NCBI GenBank assembly: GCA_041671525.1
Contig: JBAZBJ010000001.1
Coordinates: 1 to 64,000 of the forward strand
Source of the DNA: UBA11098 sp041671525
Lineage (GTDB): Bacteria > Patescibacteriota > Minisyncoccia > Moranbacterales > UBA2206
DNA length: 64,000 nucleotides
Direction: 5' to 3'
The position numbers and the translations under genes are program-made. The stretch's first letter is position 1, and the number at the start of each line of letters is the position of its first letter. Positions 48,743-58,659 of the stretch are shown piece by piece. The notes beneath the pieces were generated by a model. The model worked only from the letters and a program-made list of their open reading frames with translations, had not been told where the DNA came from and made no database searches.

Positions 48743-50524
48743 ATGGCAAATAACAAACAAAAACTAGAACTTACATGGATTGGAAAAGATAATTCTGAGT
48801 ATGACATTGCCAACATTGAACCTCGTATTTTGGAAGAAAATGCAGACCTTTCTAATTGTGAGAAAGATCCCAACACTGAAAACATGATTATTCATGGGGA
48901 TAACCTTCTTGCGCTTAAGGCACTCTTGCCAGAGTATGAAGGCAAAATAAAATGTATCTATATGGATCCACCATATAATACTGGAAATGCATTTGAGCAT
49001 TACGATGATAGTGTGGAACATAGTACATGGCTTTCTCTTATGAAGCCAAGATTGGAATTACTAAAAATGCTTTTGAGTGATGACGGAGTATTGTGCATAC
49101 AATTAGATGATGTCGAGCAAGCTTATTTAAAAGTATTGCTTGATGAAGTATTCGGGCGATCAAATTTTATTAATCAAGTAAGTGTTAAAATGAAGCAGAC
49201 GGCTGGCGCAAGTGGGGGCGGTGAAGATAAACGACTTAAAAAAAATATAGAGTACATATTAATTTATACAAAAAACTACCAAGCATTTCCAAAATTTAAT
49301 GAGGTATTGGAAGAAGAAAATCTTTTTGATCTTATTAATGAAATGAGAGATCAAGGTAAAAGTTGGAAATATACTAGGGTTTTTATGTCCATGGGGAGCC
49401 GTTCATTTTTCTCTGAAATACAGGACGGATCTGGATTACCTATTAAAATTTACAAACACAGTGATGTTAAAATAAGTACCATACCTGAATTGATGAAAGC
49501 AGAGGGATTAACTGAAGAAGAAACTTACTTTAAATATTTTGATAAAATATTTAGAGATACCAACGCTCAGAGTTCAATACGAACAAGGGTTATGGACGCA
49601 ACAAAAGGCGCAGGGGATTTTTTTAGTATCGATTACGTTCCACGCTCGGGTAAATCTAAGGGTCAAACAGTAACCTCCTTTTACAAAGGCAATAATAGAG
49701 ATTTAATTGCTTGGTTAAAGGATGTGGCAGTAAAGAAAAAAAATTCCATAGTAAAGCTAGAAAAACTTGGAACGTACTGGGAAGGTTTTCCTTTAAATAA
49801 TTTAACGAAAGAGGGTGGAGTTTTATTCCCGAATGGCAAGAAGCCAGAAGCTCTAGTTCAAAGAATTTTGGACTTGATATCGAGTGAAGGCGATTTTGTA
49901 CTCGATTCATTTCTTGGCTCAGGTACTACTACTGCAGTTGCGCATAAAACTGGAAGAAAGTATATAGGCATCGAAATGGGGGATCATGCATACACACATT
50001 GCAAAGTACGAATGGATAAGGTAATAGACGGATCGGATCAAGGTGGTATAAGTAGAGCAGTCGAGTGGCAAGGTGGTGGTGGATATAAATTTTATGAACT
50101 GGCTCCAAGTTTTATTACTAAAGATGAATTTGGCAATGCTGTAATTGATGTTTTTTATGATGATTCCAAACTCATCAAAGCAATGTGTAAGTTGATGAGC
50201 TTTGCTTATCAGCCAAGTAAAACAGAATATTGGAAACATGGTGTTGGGCAAGGAAAGAACTATCTTTATGTGACAACCCAACTTCTTACTAGTGGGATGA
50301 TTCAACAAATTGCTGGACGTCTAACCGAAGGAGAGTCGTTGATTATTTGTCCCAAGAAATTTGAACCAGGTGCGGATAAAATTGATAGACGCATTACAAT
50401 CAAAAAAATACCACAATCAATTTTAAAAGCATGTCATTTTGGTAAAAAAGAATATCTACTTCCAATTAAAGAATCCGCTGTGGAAGAGATTGAAATTGAA
50501 GCGGAGGAAGATGATAACGAATAA
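48743..50524 (+). CDS. mod: Type III restriction-modification methyltransferase (Mod)
   Basis: 593 residues. Motif IV CIYMDPPYNTGNAF (DPPY 75-78) precedes motif I FVLDSFLGSGTTTAVAHKTG (about 386-405), the beta-class order of Mod subunits. HGDNLLALKALLPEY (about 51-65) is the usual type III N-terminal block, and the variable region between (about 150-370) would read the target. Modifies N6-adenine. Its stop overlaps the start of res by 14 bases. Confidence 0.92.
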   Translation: MANNKQKLELTWIGKDNSEYDIANIEPRILEENADLSNCEKDPNTENMIIHGDNLLALKALLPEYEGKIKCIYMDPPYNTGNAFEHYDDSVEHSTWLSLMKPRLELLKMLLSDDGVLCIQLDDVEQAYLKVLLDEVFGRSNFINQVSVKMKQTAGASGGGEDKRLKKNIEYILIYTKNYQAFPKFNEVLEEENLFDLINEMRDQGKSWKYTRVFMSMGSRSFFSEIQDGSGLPIKIYKHSDVKISTIPELMKAEGLTEEETYFKYFDKIFRDTNAQSSIRTRVMDATKGAGDFFSIDYVPRSGKSKGQTVTSFYKGNNRDLIAWLKDVAVKKKNSIVKLEKLGTYWEGFPLNNLTKEGGVLFPNGKKPEALVQRILDLISSEGDFVLDSFLGSGTTTAVAHKTGRKYIGIEMGDHAYTHCKVRMDKVIDGSDQGGISRAVEWQGGGGYKFYELAPSFITKDEFGNAVIDVFYDDSKLIKAMCKLMSFAYQPSKTEYWKHGVGQGKNYLYVTTQLLTSGMIQQIAGRLTEGESLIICPKKFEPGADKIDRRITIKKIPQSILKACHFGKKEYLLPIKESAVEEIEIEAEEDDNE

Positions 50525-53348
50525 ACATATGATTCCACAAGAAGCACTAAAATACATCAATGGCGCTATGAGTTTGCGTGCTCCACAAGTAAAAAGCTTA
50601 GAACTCTTTGCAAATTATTTGGAGTCACAATCTGGTCAGAAATTACTTGCACGCATGAAAAAGGAAACACGAGGTAATATTGCAGAGATTATGGCGGAAA
50701 GTAAAAAATATTTTAGTACTAAATCTGAAACCAAAGAATTTGAAGAATTTGAGCGAGCTTTTCCTGCTTATACCCTTGCTTTAGCTACTGGCGTTGGAAA
50801 AACAAGATTAATGGGTGCTTTTGTGGCTTATTTATATTTGGTTTATAACATACAGCATTTTTTAATCGTGGCACCAAACTTGACCATTTTCCGTAAACTA
50901 CTTGAAGATTTTAGTAAGGCAAGTAATCCTAAGTATGTTTTTAAGGGTGTTCAGGAAATAAATCCGAATACTACAAAAATAATTACAACAGATAATTATA
51001 CAAATCAGAGAGGAAAAACTCTTTTTGATAATCAGATTGAAATCAATATTTTTAATATTCAACAATTTGCCCAGAAAGACATGACGAGTGAGCGTGGAAT
51101 AACTAAAGCATGGGAAACTGCAGGTGAATCATATTTTGATTATTTGAAATCACATAATGATCTCGTGGTAATGCTAGACGAAGCTCATCACTATCATGCC
51201 GATGCTGCTCTTGGAGCATTGGATATACTCGACCCTCTCTTTGGCTTGGAAATGACCGCTACACCATATTTAGGCACGCGAGGTTCAGGGAAAAATGCAA
51301 GACAAATTAGAATGAAAAATGTTCTATATTCTTATAATCTTGGTGATGCCATCAGGGGAAAATTAGTTAAGGATCCGTGGATAGGCACGGAGGCCGATGT
51401 GGATTTTGGTCAGTTTGATTCTGAATCAATTGAAACGGATGCGCGCAAGCTCCAATTGGCAGTATTTTTTCATGAGCGTGCAAAAAATGCATTGAGGGAA
51501 TATGCATTGGAAAATAACGTGCCAAGAGTGAAACCAGTGTTATTAGTTGTTGCAAAAAACACTACTCACGCTGCAGAGTTGCGGGCCCTGATTGATAGTG
51601 ATGATTTTCGCGGAGGAGAATTTAAGGGAAAAGTTATTGAAATACATACTAAGCTTCATGGTGATGAAGCGGATGAAAATATTGAAAAATTAATTTCACT
51701 TGAACATCCTGATAACATAGTGGAAGTTGTGATTCACGTTAACATGTTAAAAGAAGGATGGGATGTGACAAATGTCTATACGATTGCGCCATTGCGTGAA
51801 TCTGCAGCTGCAATTTTAACTGAACAAACAATTGGGCGTGGATTGCGATTGCCATATGGAGAACGAACGGGAGTGCCATTAGTGGATAGACTAGTTCTTG
51901 TTGCTCATGAACAATTTGCTAAGGTTGTTGCACTTGCGAAAGATTCTCCATTGATCCAAGGTCAAGTAGAAGCAGTTTCAGAAGTAGAAGTCAAAGAAGT
52001 AAAAGTATTAACCGAGGTTCAATCGGTTGTTCTTGATACTGTTAAAGATGAAATAACTCACAACGAAGTAGTAATGGAAGAACTGCAAAAGAAAGCGGAA
52101 GAATTAGTTTCAGTCATTCCACGGATAGATGCAATGGATATTGGTTTGCGAGAAAAATTTATTGCAACAAAAAAAGATGAATTAGTCGGAGACTTATCCA
52201 AGGAAACAATAAAAAATCTCACTTTTTCTAGCTATCACGGTCAACAGTCTTCGCCAGCAAGTCCATCTTTTGTGACTGGGACTTTGTTTGGATCTTTTAG
52301 TGACGGAGCAAAAGATGAGCTTGCTAAAATTGCTCAAAAATCAGTAGAAACAATGGAGGAAAGAAATATTCCAATTCCGCGACTAACGATTACCCCACAT
52401 TTTGGAGAACTTGTAATAAATTCATTTGACTTAGAAGCAAGTTTATTACATACATACACAAATGAACGTGCAATTCTTGAAGAGCAATTGCAAAATGATC
52501 GCGGAAAAAATTTGCTTGGCGAAGACGTTCCTGGGCGCCGAACGACAGAGATGACAAGGGTTAATAGTTTTGGTGCGAGCAATGGGCAAACTCCCCAAAG
52601 TGCTATTATTGGCGCGCTTTTAGATTTTCCATTAATAGATTATGATGATCCAAATCAAAAGGAATTATTGCTGAAATTGGCAGGACAGGCAGTGGGACAT
52701 TATCGCTCAAAAGCGATTGATGAAGATAATCTGGCATTGATTATTGATAGTAATGTCCACTCTATTGCTGAAGATATCAATAAACAAATTTTAGCACACC
52801 AAGAATTGAAATCTGAAAGTTATTTGGAATCTGAGGTGGAAGAACCAAAACCATATTTGGAGCAATATAATATTTCATTGTCCATTGGTGAAAAACCAGT
52901 TTCTCTTGAATCACAACTCAACACTTTTAGTGCTAAATTTACTTACGGACAATTTCAAAGGGCATGTCATTCGATGTATCGCTTTGATTCTTCTGATGAA
53001 GTTCGATTAGCATATCTATTGGATAGTGATGAATCAGTGGAAGATTGGCTTCGACCAGCTCCGAACCAATTTGAGGGATTATATTGGCGTAATGTGGAGG
53101 GTGAATCGCACCGCTATGAACCTGATTTCGTTGTGGAATTTGAAAGTGAGATAGTTATGATTGAAGTAAAGCCAGAATTAGAAATTCATGATTTAAGCGT
53201 GCAAGCAAAAAAACAAACTGCAGAAAAGTATTGTGAGGTAGTCAATAAGAATATTGGAAAGTTTGGGATAGTAAAGCCTTGGAGATATGTGATTATTCCA
53301 ACGGAAAAAATTACAATCCAGTCGACAGTGGCAAGTTTAGCGATTTAA
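50511..53348 (+). CDS. res: Type III restriction endonuclease subunit (Res)
   Basis: 945 residues from ATG 50511 (GGAGG at 50503; ATG 50529 also possible). SF2 helicase: Walker A ATGVGKT (92-98), DEAH (223-226), MTATPYL motif III, and IGRGLRLPYGER motif VI. C-terminal nuclease: YEPDFVVEFESEIVMIEVKP with the D...ExK of the PD-(D/E)XK fold. ATP-driven cleavage of unmodified DNA with Mod. Confidence 0.92.
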   Translation: MITNKHMIPQEALKYINGAMSLRAPQVKSLELFANYLESQSGQKLLARMKKETRGNIAEIMAESKKYFSTKSETKEFEEFERAFPAYTLALATGVGKTRLMGAFVAYLYLVYNIQHFLIVAPNLTIFRKLLEDFSKASNPKYVFKGVQEINPNTTKIITTDNYTNQRGKTLFDNQIEINIFNIQQFAQKDMTSERGITKAWETAGESYFDYLKSHNDLVVMLDEAHHYHADAALGALDILDPLFGLEMTATPYLGTRGSGKNARQIRMKNVLYSYNLGDAIRGKLVKDPWIGTEADVDFGQFDSESIETDARKLQLAVFFHERAKNALREYALENNVPRVKPVLLVVAKNTTHAAELRALIDSDDFRGGEFKGKVIEIHTKLHGDEADENIEKLISLEHPDNIVEVVIHVNMLKEGWDVTNVYTIAPLRESAAAILTEQTIGRGLRLPYGERTGVPLVDRLVLVAHEQFAKVVALAKDSPLIQGQVEAVSEVEVKEVKVLTEVQSVVLDTVKDEITHNEVVMEELQKKAEELVSVIPRIDAMDIGLREKFIATKKDELVGDLSKETIKNLTFSSYHGQQSSPASPSFVTGTLFGSFSDGAKDELAKIAQKSVETMEERNIPIPRLTITPHFGELVINSFDLEASLLHTYTNERAILEEQLQNDRGKNLLGEDVPGRRTTEMTRVNSFGASNGQTPQSAIIGALLDFPLIDYDDPNQKELLLKLAGQAVGHYRSKAIDEDNLALIIDSNVHSIAEDINKQILAHQELKSESYLESEVEEPKPYLEQYNISLSIGEKPVSLESQLNTFSAKFTYGQFQRACHSMYRFDSSDEVRLAYLLDSDESVEDWLRPAPNQFEGLYWRNVEGESHRYEPDFVVEFESEIVMIEVKPELEIHDLSVQAKKQTAEKYCEVVNKNIGKFGIVKPWRYVIIPTEKITIQSTVASLAI

Positions 53349-53373
53349 AAATAGCAAAGAAAGATAAATAGTT

Positions 53374-54111
53374 ATGAATACATTCAAGCAATCAGCAATT
53401 GAAGTGCTGAAAAAAGCAGGAAAGCCTTTGCATTATACTGAAATCACTCGGTTAGCTTTGGAATCGGGAATTTTGGAAACTGAGGGTGCAACGCCTGAAT
53501 CTTCAATGAACGCCCAAATTACAGTAGATATCAAAAACAAGGGCAAAGGCTCGGATTTCATGAAAACCGCACCCGGAACTTTTACACTTAATCATGATAA
53601 AAAAGAGGTAAAGCAAACACCTAAAATTATAGAAGCCGAAAAAGAGGCGGAAGAGAGGCTGGTAGTCGAAAGCGGATTCACCGGAAAAGGCGGAGAGCAT
53701 CTGGTTTGCAGTGAACTTCTTTTTCGCGGTTTCAACGCTAGTATCATGAGTGTGGATGTCGGAATGGATATTGTGGCAGTAAAAGGAAATCAGCTCTTCG
53801 GAATACAGGTAAAAACTTCAAATCTGAATCGTTTCGATACATATGTTTTTGATATTCGGAAAGTATCATTCGAGCGTCACAGTAGTGGCAGCATATTTTA
53901 CATATTTGTTTTACATGGAGAAAAACAGAACCGTTTTTTGATTTTGCCTTTTCTTGAAATAGAAAAGAAGGTTCATGAAAAAGCAATATTGGAAGTGGGT
54001 CAAGGCAAGCGCTATCGTGTGAATATTAAATTCAGGAATGATCATGTATATCTGGGGAACAAGGAACATGAAATGGGATATTTTTTGGATAACTGGAATT
54101 CGATAAAATAG
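53374..54111 (+). CDS. HARE-HTH protein with PD-(D/E)XK nuclease domain
   Basis: 245 residues. Residues ~1-75 are a HARE-HTH (HB1) domain: FKQSAIEVLKKAGKPLHYTE, ITVDIKNKGKGSDFMKTAPG TF. Residues ~105-175 form an endonuclease core: GKGGEHLVCSELLFRGFNAS (Glu helix), DVGMDIVAVKG (Asp) and FGIQVKTSNLN (QxK). This pairing of a DNA-reading HTH with a nuclease is common in restriction-linked genes. 25 bases after res; probably part of the same defence operon. Confidence 0.75.
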   Translation: MNTFKQSAIEVLKKAGKPLHYTEITRLALESGILETEGATPESSMNAQITVDIKNKGKGSDFMKTAPGTFTLNHDKKEVKQTPKIIEAEKEAEERLVVESGFTGKGGEHLVCSELLFRGFNASIMSVDVGMDIVAVKGNQLFGIQVKTSNLNRFDTYVFDIRKVSFERHSSGSIFYIFVLHGEKQNRFLILPFLEIEKKVHEKAILEVGQGKRYRVNIKFRNDHVYLGNKEHEMGYFLDNWNSIK

Positions 54112-54163
54112 TTTTTAACAATGGAATAAATAGATTATTGATATTCAGTGTAATTGAGGCGAT

Positions 54164-56173
54164 ATGATTAGTAATACTTCAAAATTAAAAATTTTTGGCA
54201 TAATCAATGAGATCTTTCACAACAGATTCTTTTTATTAGTGTTTTTTGGTCTAATCTTTGTCTCGCTAAACTGGTTTTTTGTTGGAAATCTTTTTCCAGA
54301 TCCTGATGTTTTAAACCTTTGGTTTTATTCGGGTATTTTTATGGTTTTATTTTCACTTCTTTTTATCGAGCCTTACTATACTTCTCCCAAAAATGTAATT
54401 ACAAATGCCGTTCCATTATTACTTGTTTTTCTTTCAATAAAAAGCAGTTTTGAAAATAAATTTCCATGGTGGCTTGCAATGACTATTCTTCTGTCGCTTC
54501 TAATTGCGTCAATAGTTGCGATTGCCTTAGAGGATAAAAACAAAAGCCCCGAACACAACAAAAATAAGATTGCCGAATGGTTAAAAAATTTTGTTGTTTT
54601 GTTTGGTCAAGGCAAAATTTTATATTCAGCAGTTTTCCTTTATTTTCTTTTTACGTATTATTCAACGCAAAACACCTATACATTAATTTTGCTTATCATT
54701 TGGTTTTTTATTTTAGCAATAGATCCAAAAAAGATAAAAAGCACATTTATTATAAATACCAAAGAATTATCTGAGAATGCAATCGGTGAAATTTTTGGTG
54801 TTCAATCCAAGAAGATTTTCCTGGTTAAACTTTTTGATGATAGGAAGGGTATTTTGAAATTTGATATTGTTAAGTTTAGGTATTCAATGCAAGATTCAAA
54901 TGATTTTTTAATGTCAGGTATTGTTTTTGATACGTATCTGCTTAATCAAGAGAAATGGGCAAAGATTCTACAATTAGGCAAAATAGCAAAAAACAGCTCT
55001 GGTTCTGAAAAAAATGTTGTCTATAAAGTATCCGATAAGGAAGAAATCTCTACCTTAGAAAAAGAACTGCGTACAGACAATTTTGTAGGTATAGTGATTG
55101 AGGGTTCAAATATAGGAAAGATTAAATTTGAATACTCAAAAAAACAAGATGATCTACAAGAGGGAGATTTGGTTGAATTAAGAACCAATGGTAGAAGATT
55201 ATTTTATCAAGTAGTTAATGGCGTCACTGAAAAAGAAAGTCTTGAACATCGAAATGAAACTGGTTTTATCAAGGGCGAGGCAATTCAACTCGGAGAATGG
55301 ATAAATGACGAGCTGTCCTTTCAAAAGTATGGTTGGGTTCCATCTATTAATATCCCAATTTTTAAAGCGGATACGTCCGATATTGAGGTAAAAAGTTTTA
55401 AATATCCTGATTACAAACTCGGAATAATTCCGAATACATCATTGCCATCCGTTATTAATTTGGCTGATGCTGTTAGTCACCATATGGCACTTCTTGGGGT
55501 CACTGGATCAGGAAAATCTTTTCTTGCGCGCGAAATTATAAATCAACTCAAGCAAGACACTAAGGTTATTTGCATTGATTTTACTGGTGAATGGGAAAAA
55601 GAATTGAATAAATATGATATCAAAAATACACTATTAGGTGGTGCGAATATTAATAATTTTTTGGAAAATGATGAAGGAAAAGTTGGTATTGTTGGATTGT
55701 CAGCCATGTCTAATACTTCTGAAGTAATACAGCAAACAGAAAAACTATTTGAAACTATATTTAATTTTGCAAAAGAAAAATACAATCAAAACACGCCGGT
55801 TAAAATATCATTAGTACTCGAAGAGGCACACACTATTACTCCGGAAACTTCCTTTTTGGGAGACCTTGGAGATTATGGATCCAATAAAGCTTTAGTTAAT
55901 AAGATGAGTCAGGTTGCTTTGCAAGGAAGAAAATATGGAGTTGGAATGATGATTATTGCTCAAAGAACTGCAAATGTCTCCAAAACAGTTTTGACTCAAT
56001 GCAACACAGTAATTTGTTTTCAAGCATTTGACGAAACTAGTTTTAATTTCTTAGGAAACTATGTTGGCAAGGATCTTGTTTCAACTCTTCCAAATTTAAA
56101 ACAATATCATGCAATTGTTACTGGCAAGGCAATAAAATCAAATGTCCCTATGATTATTGATCTAAAAAGATAA
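54164..56173 (+). CDS. Membrane-anchored HerA/FtsK-type ATPase
   Basis: 669 residues. About five or six membrane segments in the first ~190 residues (FLLVFFGLIFVSLNWFFVG and others), a beta-rich middle (~200-420), then a HerA ATPase: Walker A GVTGSGKSF (about 445-453), ICIDFTGEW, Walker B LVLEEAH (about 547-553), and GRKYGVGMMIIAQRTANVSK. HerA proteins pump or translocate DNA and partner with nucleases. The membrane anchor is less usual. The DUF2779 nuclease gene follows 8 bases later. Confidence 0.8.
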   Translation: MISNTSKLKIFGIINEIFHNRFFLLVFFGLIFVSLNWFFVGNLFPDPDVLNLWFYSGIFMVLFSLLFIEPYYTSPKNVITNAVPLLLVFLSIKSSFENKFPWWLAMTILLSLLIASIVAIALEDKNKSPEHNKNKIAEWLKNFVVLFGQGKILYSAVFLYFLFTYYSTQNTYTLILLIIWFFILAIDPKKIKSTFIINTKELSENAIGEIFGVQSKKIFLVKLFDDRKGILKFDIVKFRYSMQDSNDFLMSGIVFDTYLLNQEKWAKILQLGKIAKNSSGSEKNVVYKVSDKEEISTLEKELRTDNFVGIVIEGSNIGKIKFEYSKKQDDLQEGDLVELRTNGRRLFYQVVNGVTEKESLEHRNETGFIKGEAIQLGEWINDELSFQKYGWVPSINIPIFKADTSDIEVKSFKYPDYKLGIIPNTSLPSVINLADAVSHHMALLGVTGSGKSFLAREIINQLKQDTKVICIDFTGEWEKELNKYDIKNTLLGGANINNFLENDEGKVGIVGLSAMSNTSEVIQQTEKLFETIFNFAKEKYNQNTPVKISLVLEEAHTITPETSFLGDLGDYGSNKALVNKMSQVALQGRKYGVGMMIIAQRTANVSKTVLTQCNTVICFQAFDETSFNFLGNYVGKDLVSTLPNLKQYHAIVTGKAIKSNVPMIIDLKR

Positions 56174-56181
56174 TAGCTTAT

Positions 56182-57699
56182 ATGAAATTATCAAAAACAA
56201 ACTTTCTGATATGCCTCGATTGTGCAAAAAATGCTTGGTTGAAAATTCACAAGCCGGAGGTATATAAGAAAAAGGCACTTTCTTCTTTTGAGTTGAATAT
56301 TATTGATACCGGAAATCAAATTGATGAACTTGCACGTGGTCTTTTCCCCGGTGGAATTCTTGTTGAAAACCGCGATGATGCAGAACGTACAAGAAAGCTC
56401 TTGAAAGAAAAGACTGCTGTGATTTATCAGCCTGTTTTTGCAACTGAAAAATATCTTGCAGTCGCTGATATTTTCGTCTTTAACACGAATACAAATGCTT
56501 ATGATCTATATGAGGTGAAATCATCAACAATTTCGGAAGAGAGTGGGGGAAGAAAAACTGAAGATTATTTGATAGACATGGCTTTTCAAAAGAATGTTCT
56601 GAATGATTTGAGTATTGAGGTTGGAACTCTTAATTTGATTAGGCTTAATAAAAAATATGTTCGTTCTGGCGACATTAACTTAAAAGAACTATTTTTTATA
56701 GAGGACTTAACTAATAAGGTAAATGAGAAACTAAAGGATATTAAGCAGAAAATGGAAGGAGCCTATGAGCTGTTATCCAGCGAAGATGAGCCAAGGGGCA
56801 ATTGCGATTGTATCTTGAAAGGAAAAAATGCGCATTGTACTACTTCTTGGTATTCAAATTCTGATTTGCCAGAATATTCCGTTCATTCAATTTCAAGAAT
56901 CGGCACTAACAAGAAAAAATTGGCCGAGTTGGTGGACGGTGGAATTTTAAGTATTTATGATGTGCCTGCTGATTTCAAATTATCTGACAATCAAAGAAGG
57001 CAGGTGGATACGGCGCAGTCTGGCAAGGAATATATTGATAAAAAAGGCATTGCTGAATTTTTAGGAACGATGAAATATCCATTGTCATTTCTTGATTATG
57101 AAACATACCCATCAGCTTTGCCAAGATATAATGGGTACAGTCCATATCAGCAAATAACTTTTCAATTTTCACTGCATGTGATTGACTCACACGAGAGCGA
57201 ATTGGAACATTATGATTTTATCTATACCGATCAAGGTTGTCCTGATGAAAGTTTTGCAAAAGCACTGGAAAAGCATCTCCCTAAAACAGGAAGTGTTATT
57301 GTTTGGAATCAGAGTTTTGAAAAAAGCAGAAATGAGGAAATCGGGAAGCACTTGCCGGAGTATCGTAATTTTATGCAAAGTGTAAACAATAGAGTTGTTG
57401 ACCTGATGATTCCATTTTACGGAAAAACCACAATGTATGATCATCCAGAATTCAAGGGAAGTGCTTCAATAAAATATGTTTTGCCGGCTCTTGTTCCTCA
57501 TCTTTCATATAAAGATTTGCATATTCAAGAAGGTGGTACCGCATCAGATACTTGGAATCGCATTGTGTCAGGGGAATATTCTGAAGATGAAAAAAATATG
57601 AAAGTGCAGGCGCTCAAAAATTATTGCCATCTTGATACTTTAGCTATGGTTGAAATTTGGAGGAAGTTGAAATCAGTTAAAAAAGATTTTTTAGAATAA
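56182..57699 (+). CDS. DUF2779 nuclease (Cas4-like plus DEDD exonuclease)
   Basis: 505 residues. N-terminal Cas4/RecB-like part: Cys-containing FLICLDCAKNAWLKIH start, VADIFVF (about 95-101) and LYEVKSST (about 111-118), i.e. D...ExK. Late Cys cluster (GNCDCILKGKNAHC, about 211-224) could hold an Fe-S cluster with the early Cys. C-terminal DnaQ-like exonuclease: FLDYETYPSALP (about 302-313), VWNQSFEKSRN, and HLDTLAMVEIW. Likely the nuclease partner of the HerA gene. One base separates it from the next gene. Confidence 0.8.
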   Translation: MKLSKTNFLICLDCAKNAWLKIHKPEVYKKKALSSFELNIIDTGNQIDELARGLFPGGILVENRDDAERTRKLLKEKTAVIYQPVFATEKYLAVADIFVFNTNTNAYDLYEVKSSTISEESGGRKTEDYLIDMAFQKNVLNDLSIEVGTLNLIRLNKKYVRSGDINLKELFFIEDLTNKVNEKLKDIKQKMEGAYELLSSEDEPRGNCDCILKGKNAHCTTSWYSNSDLPEYSVHSISRIGTNKKKLAELVDGGILSIYDVPADFKLSDNQRRQVDTAQSGKEYIDKKGIAEFLGTMKYPLSFLDYETYPSALPRYNGYSPYQQITFQFSLHVIDSHESELEHYDFIYTDQGCPDESFAKALEKHLPKTGSVIVWNQSFEKSRNEEIGKHLPEYRNFMQSVNNRVVDLMIPFYGKTTMYDHPEFKGSASIKYVLPALVPHLSYKDLHIQEGGTASDTWNRIVSGEYSEDEKNMKVQALKNYCHLDTLAMVEIWRKLKSVKKDFLE

Positions 57700-57700
57700 T

Positions 57701-58435
57701 ATGAGAAATGAAGAATTAAGTGATAAAACAATAAATGAAATATGCAAACTCCCTTGTCGCATGTGTGATTTAGGGACTAATCATATTGTTTTAAAATCAA
57801 TCGAAAATCATTGGTTAGAGGATGAGGCGGAGATATATGGATGGGATAAATTTGAAATTGTGAAGTGTCAAGGATGTGATCAAATATCTTTTCGTTCCAT
57901 AACGAGTTGTTCAGAGGATTATGCTACTGACTGTGAGACTGGGGATATGATTTATTTAGAGCGTGAGAAGCTTTATCCTGGTAGGATTATTGGGAGAAAA
58001 AGCCTGGATGATGTTTATTTTTTGCCATTTGAAATAAGGGGTATGTATAACGAGACGCATGGAGCTATGTGTGCCAAACTAAATGTTTTATCGGGGGCAG
58101 GAGTAAGAATTTTAGTTGAATCAATATGCAAACAACAGAATGCAGAAGGTAAAGACCTAGAAAAAAGAATTGATGATTTAGTCTTAAAGGGGGTATTAAC
58201 AAATCAAGAAGCTGAAACTTTGCACGGCACGAGAATGTTAGGAAATAGATCTGTGCATGAAATTATTACTCCGAAGGATGTTGAGTTGGATATTGCAATG
58301 GATATTGTAGAGAATTTAATTAGAAAGGTTTATATAATACCGAAAAAAGCGGAAAAACTTCCAAAGCGAATAAATAGAAAAATAGCTCCGAAGGTTGAAC
58401 CTTCGGAAAAAATAGATGAGGAAATAGCTAAGTAA
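57701..58435 (+). CDS. DUF4145-domain protein with zinc finger
   Basis: 244 residues. Zinc finger from CRMCD (about 19-23) and VKCQGCDQIS (about 53-62). DUF4145 core: AKLNVLSGAGVRILVESICK, then GKDLEKRIDDLVLKGVLTNQ and LHGTRMLGNRSVHE. DUF4145 occurs often beside restriction and other defence genes. Starts one base after DUF2779, so it is the last gene of that operon. Confidence 0.8.
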   Translation: MRNEELSDKTINEICKLPCRMCDLGTNHIVLKSIENHWLEDEAEIYGWDKFEIVKCQGCDQISFRSITSCSEDYATDCETGDMIYLEREKLYPGRIIGRKSLDDVYFLPFEIRGMYNETHGAMCAKLNVLSGAGVRILVESICKQQNAEGKDLEKRIDDLVLKGVLTNQEAETLHGTRMLGNRSVHEIITPKDVELDIAMDIVENLIRKVYIIPKKAEKLPKRINRKIAPKVEPSEKIDEEIAK

Positions 58436-58659
58436 TGCTGCTTACCTGGATAAGCGAATATTCTGCGGTTTGTGCGAATTTCGGCGAGGGTAGTGGCGAT
58501 TTACCCGAATAGACCACGAAAGTCACCCGTAGGCCAAAATTTGGCGAAATAGGCGCTGAAATCTTCAATTGTATTCAGGATAATATTTATTCGGGTCAAT
58601 TTTATTTTTTTGTGGTATAATTTAAAAAGATTTGTGATGTGTATTAAGATAAGAATTTT
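58436..58659 (+). other. Spacer between RM/HerA and ABC-3C modules
   Basis: Holds an AATTTGGC element (GTAGGCCAAAATTTGGCGAA, 58527-58556) and the promoter at 58613-58621; nothing else seen. Confidence 0.5.
58613..58621 (+). promoter_or_regulatory. Extended -10 promoter of the ABC-3C operon
   Basis: TGG-TATAAT, TATAAT at 58616-58621, with TTG-rich but no good -35. Leader ~32 bases. Confidence 0.6.
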
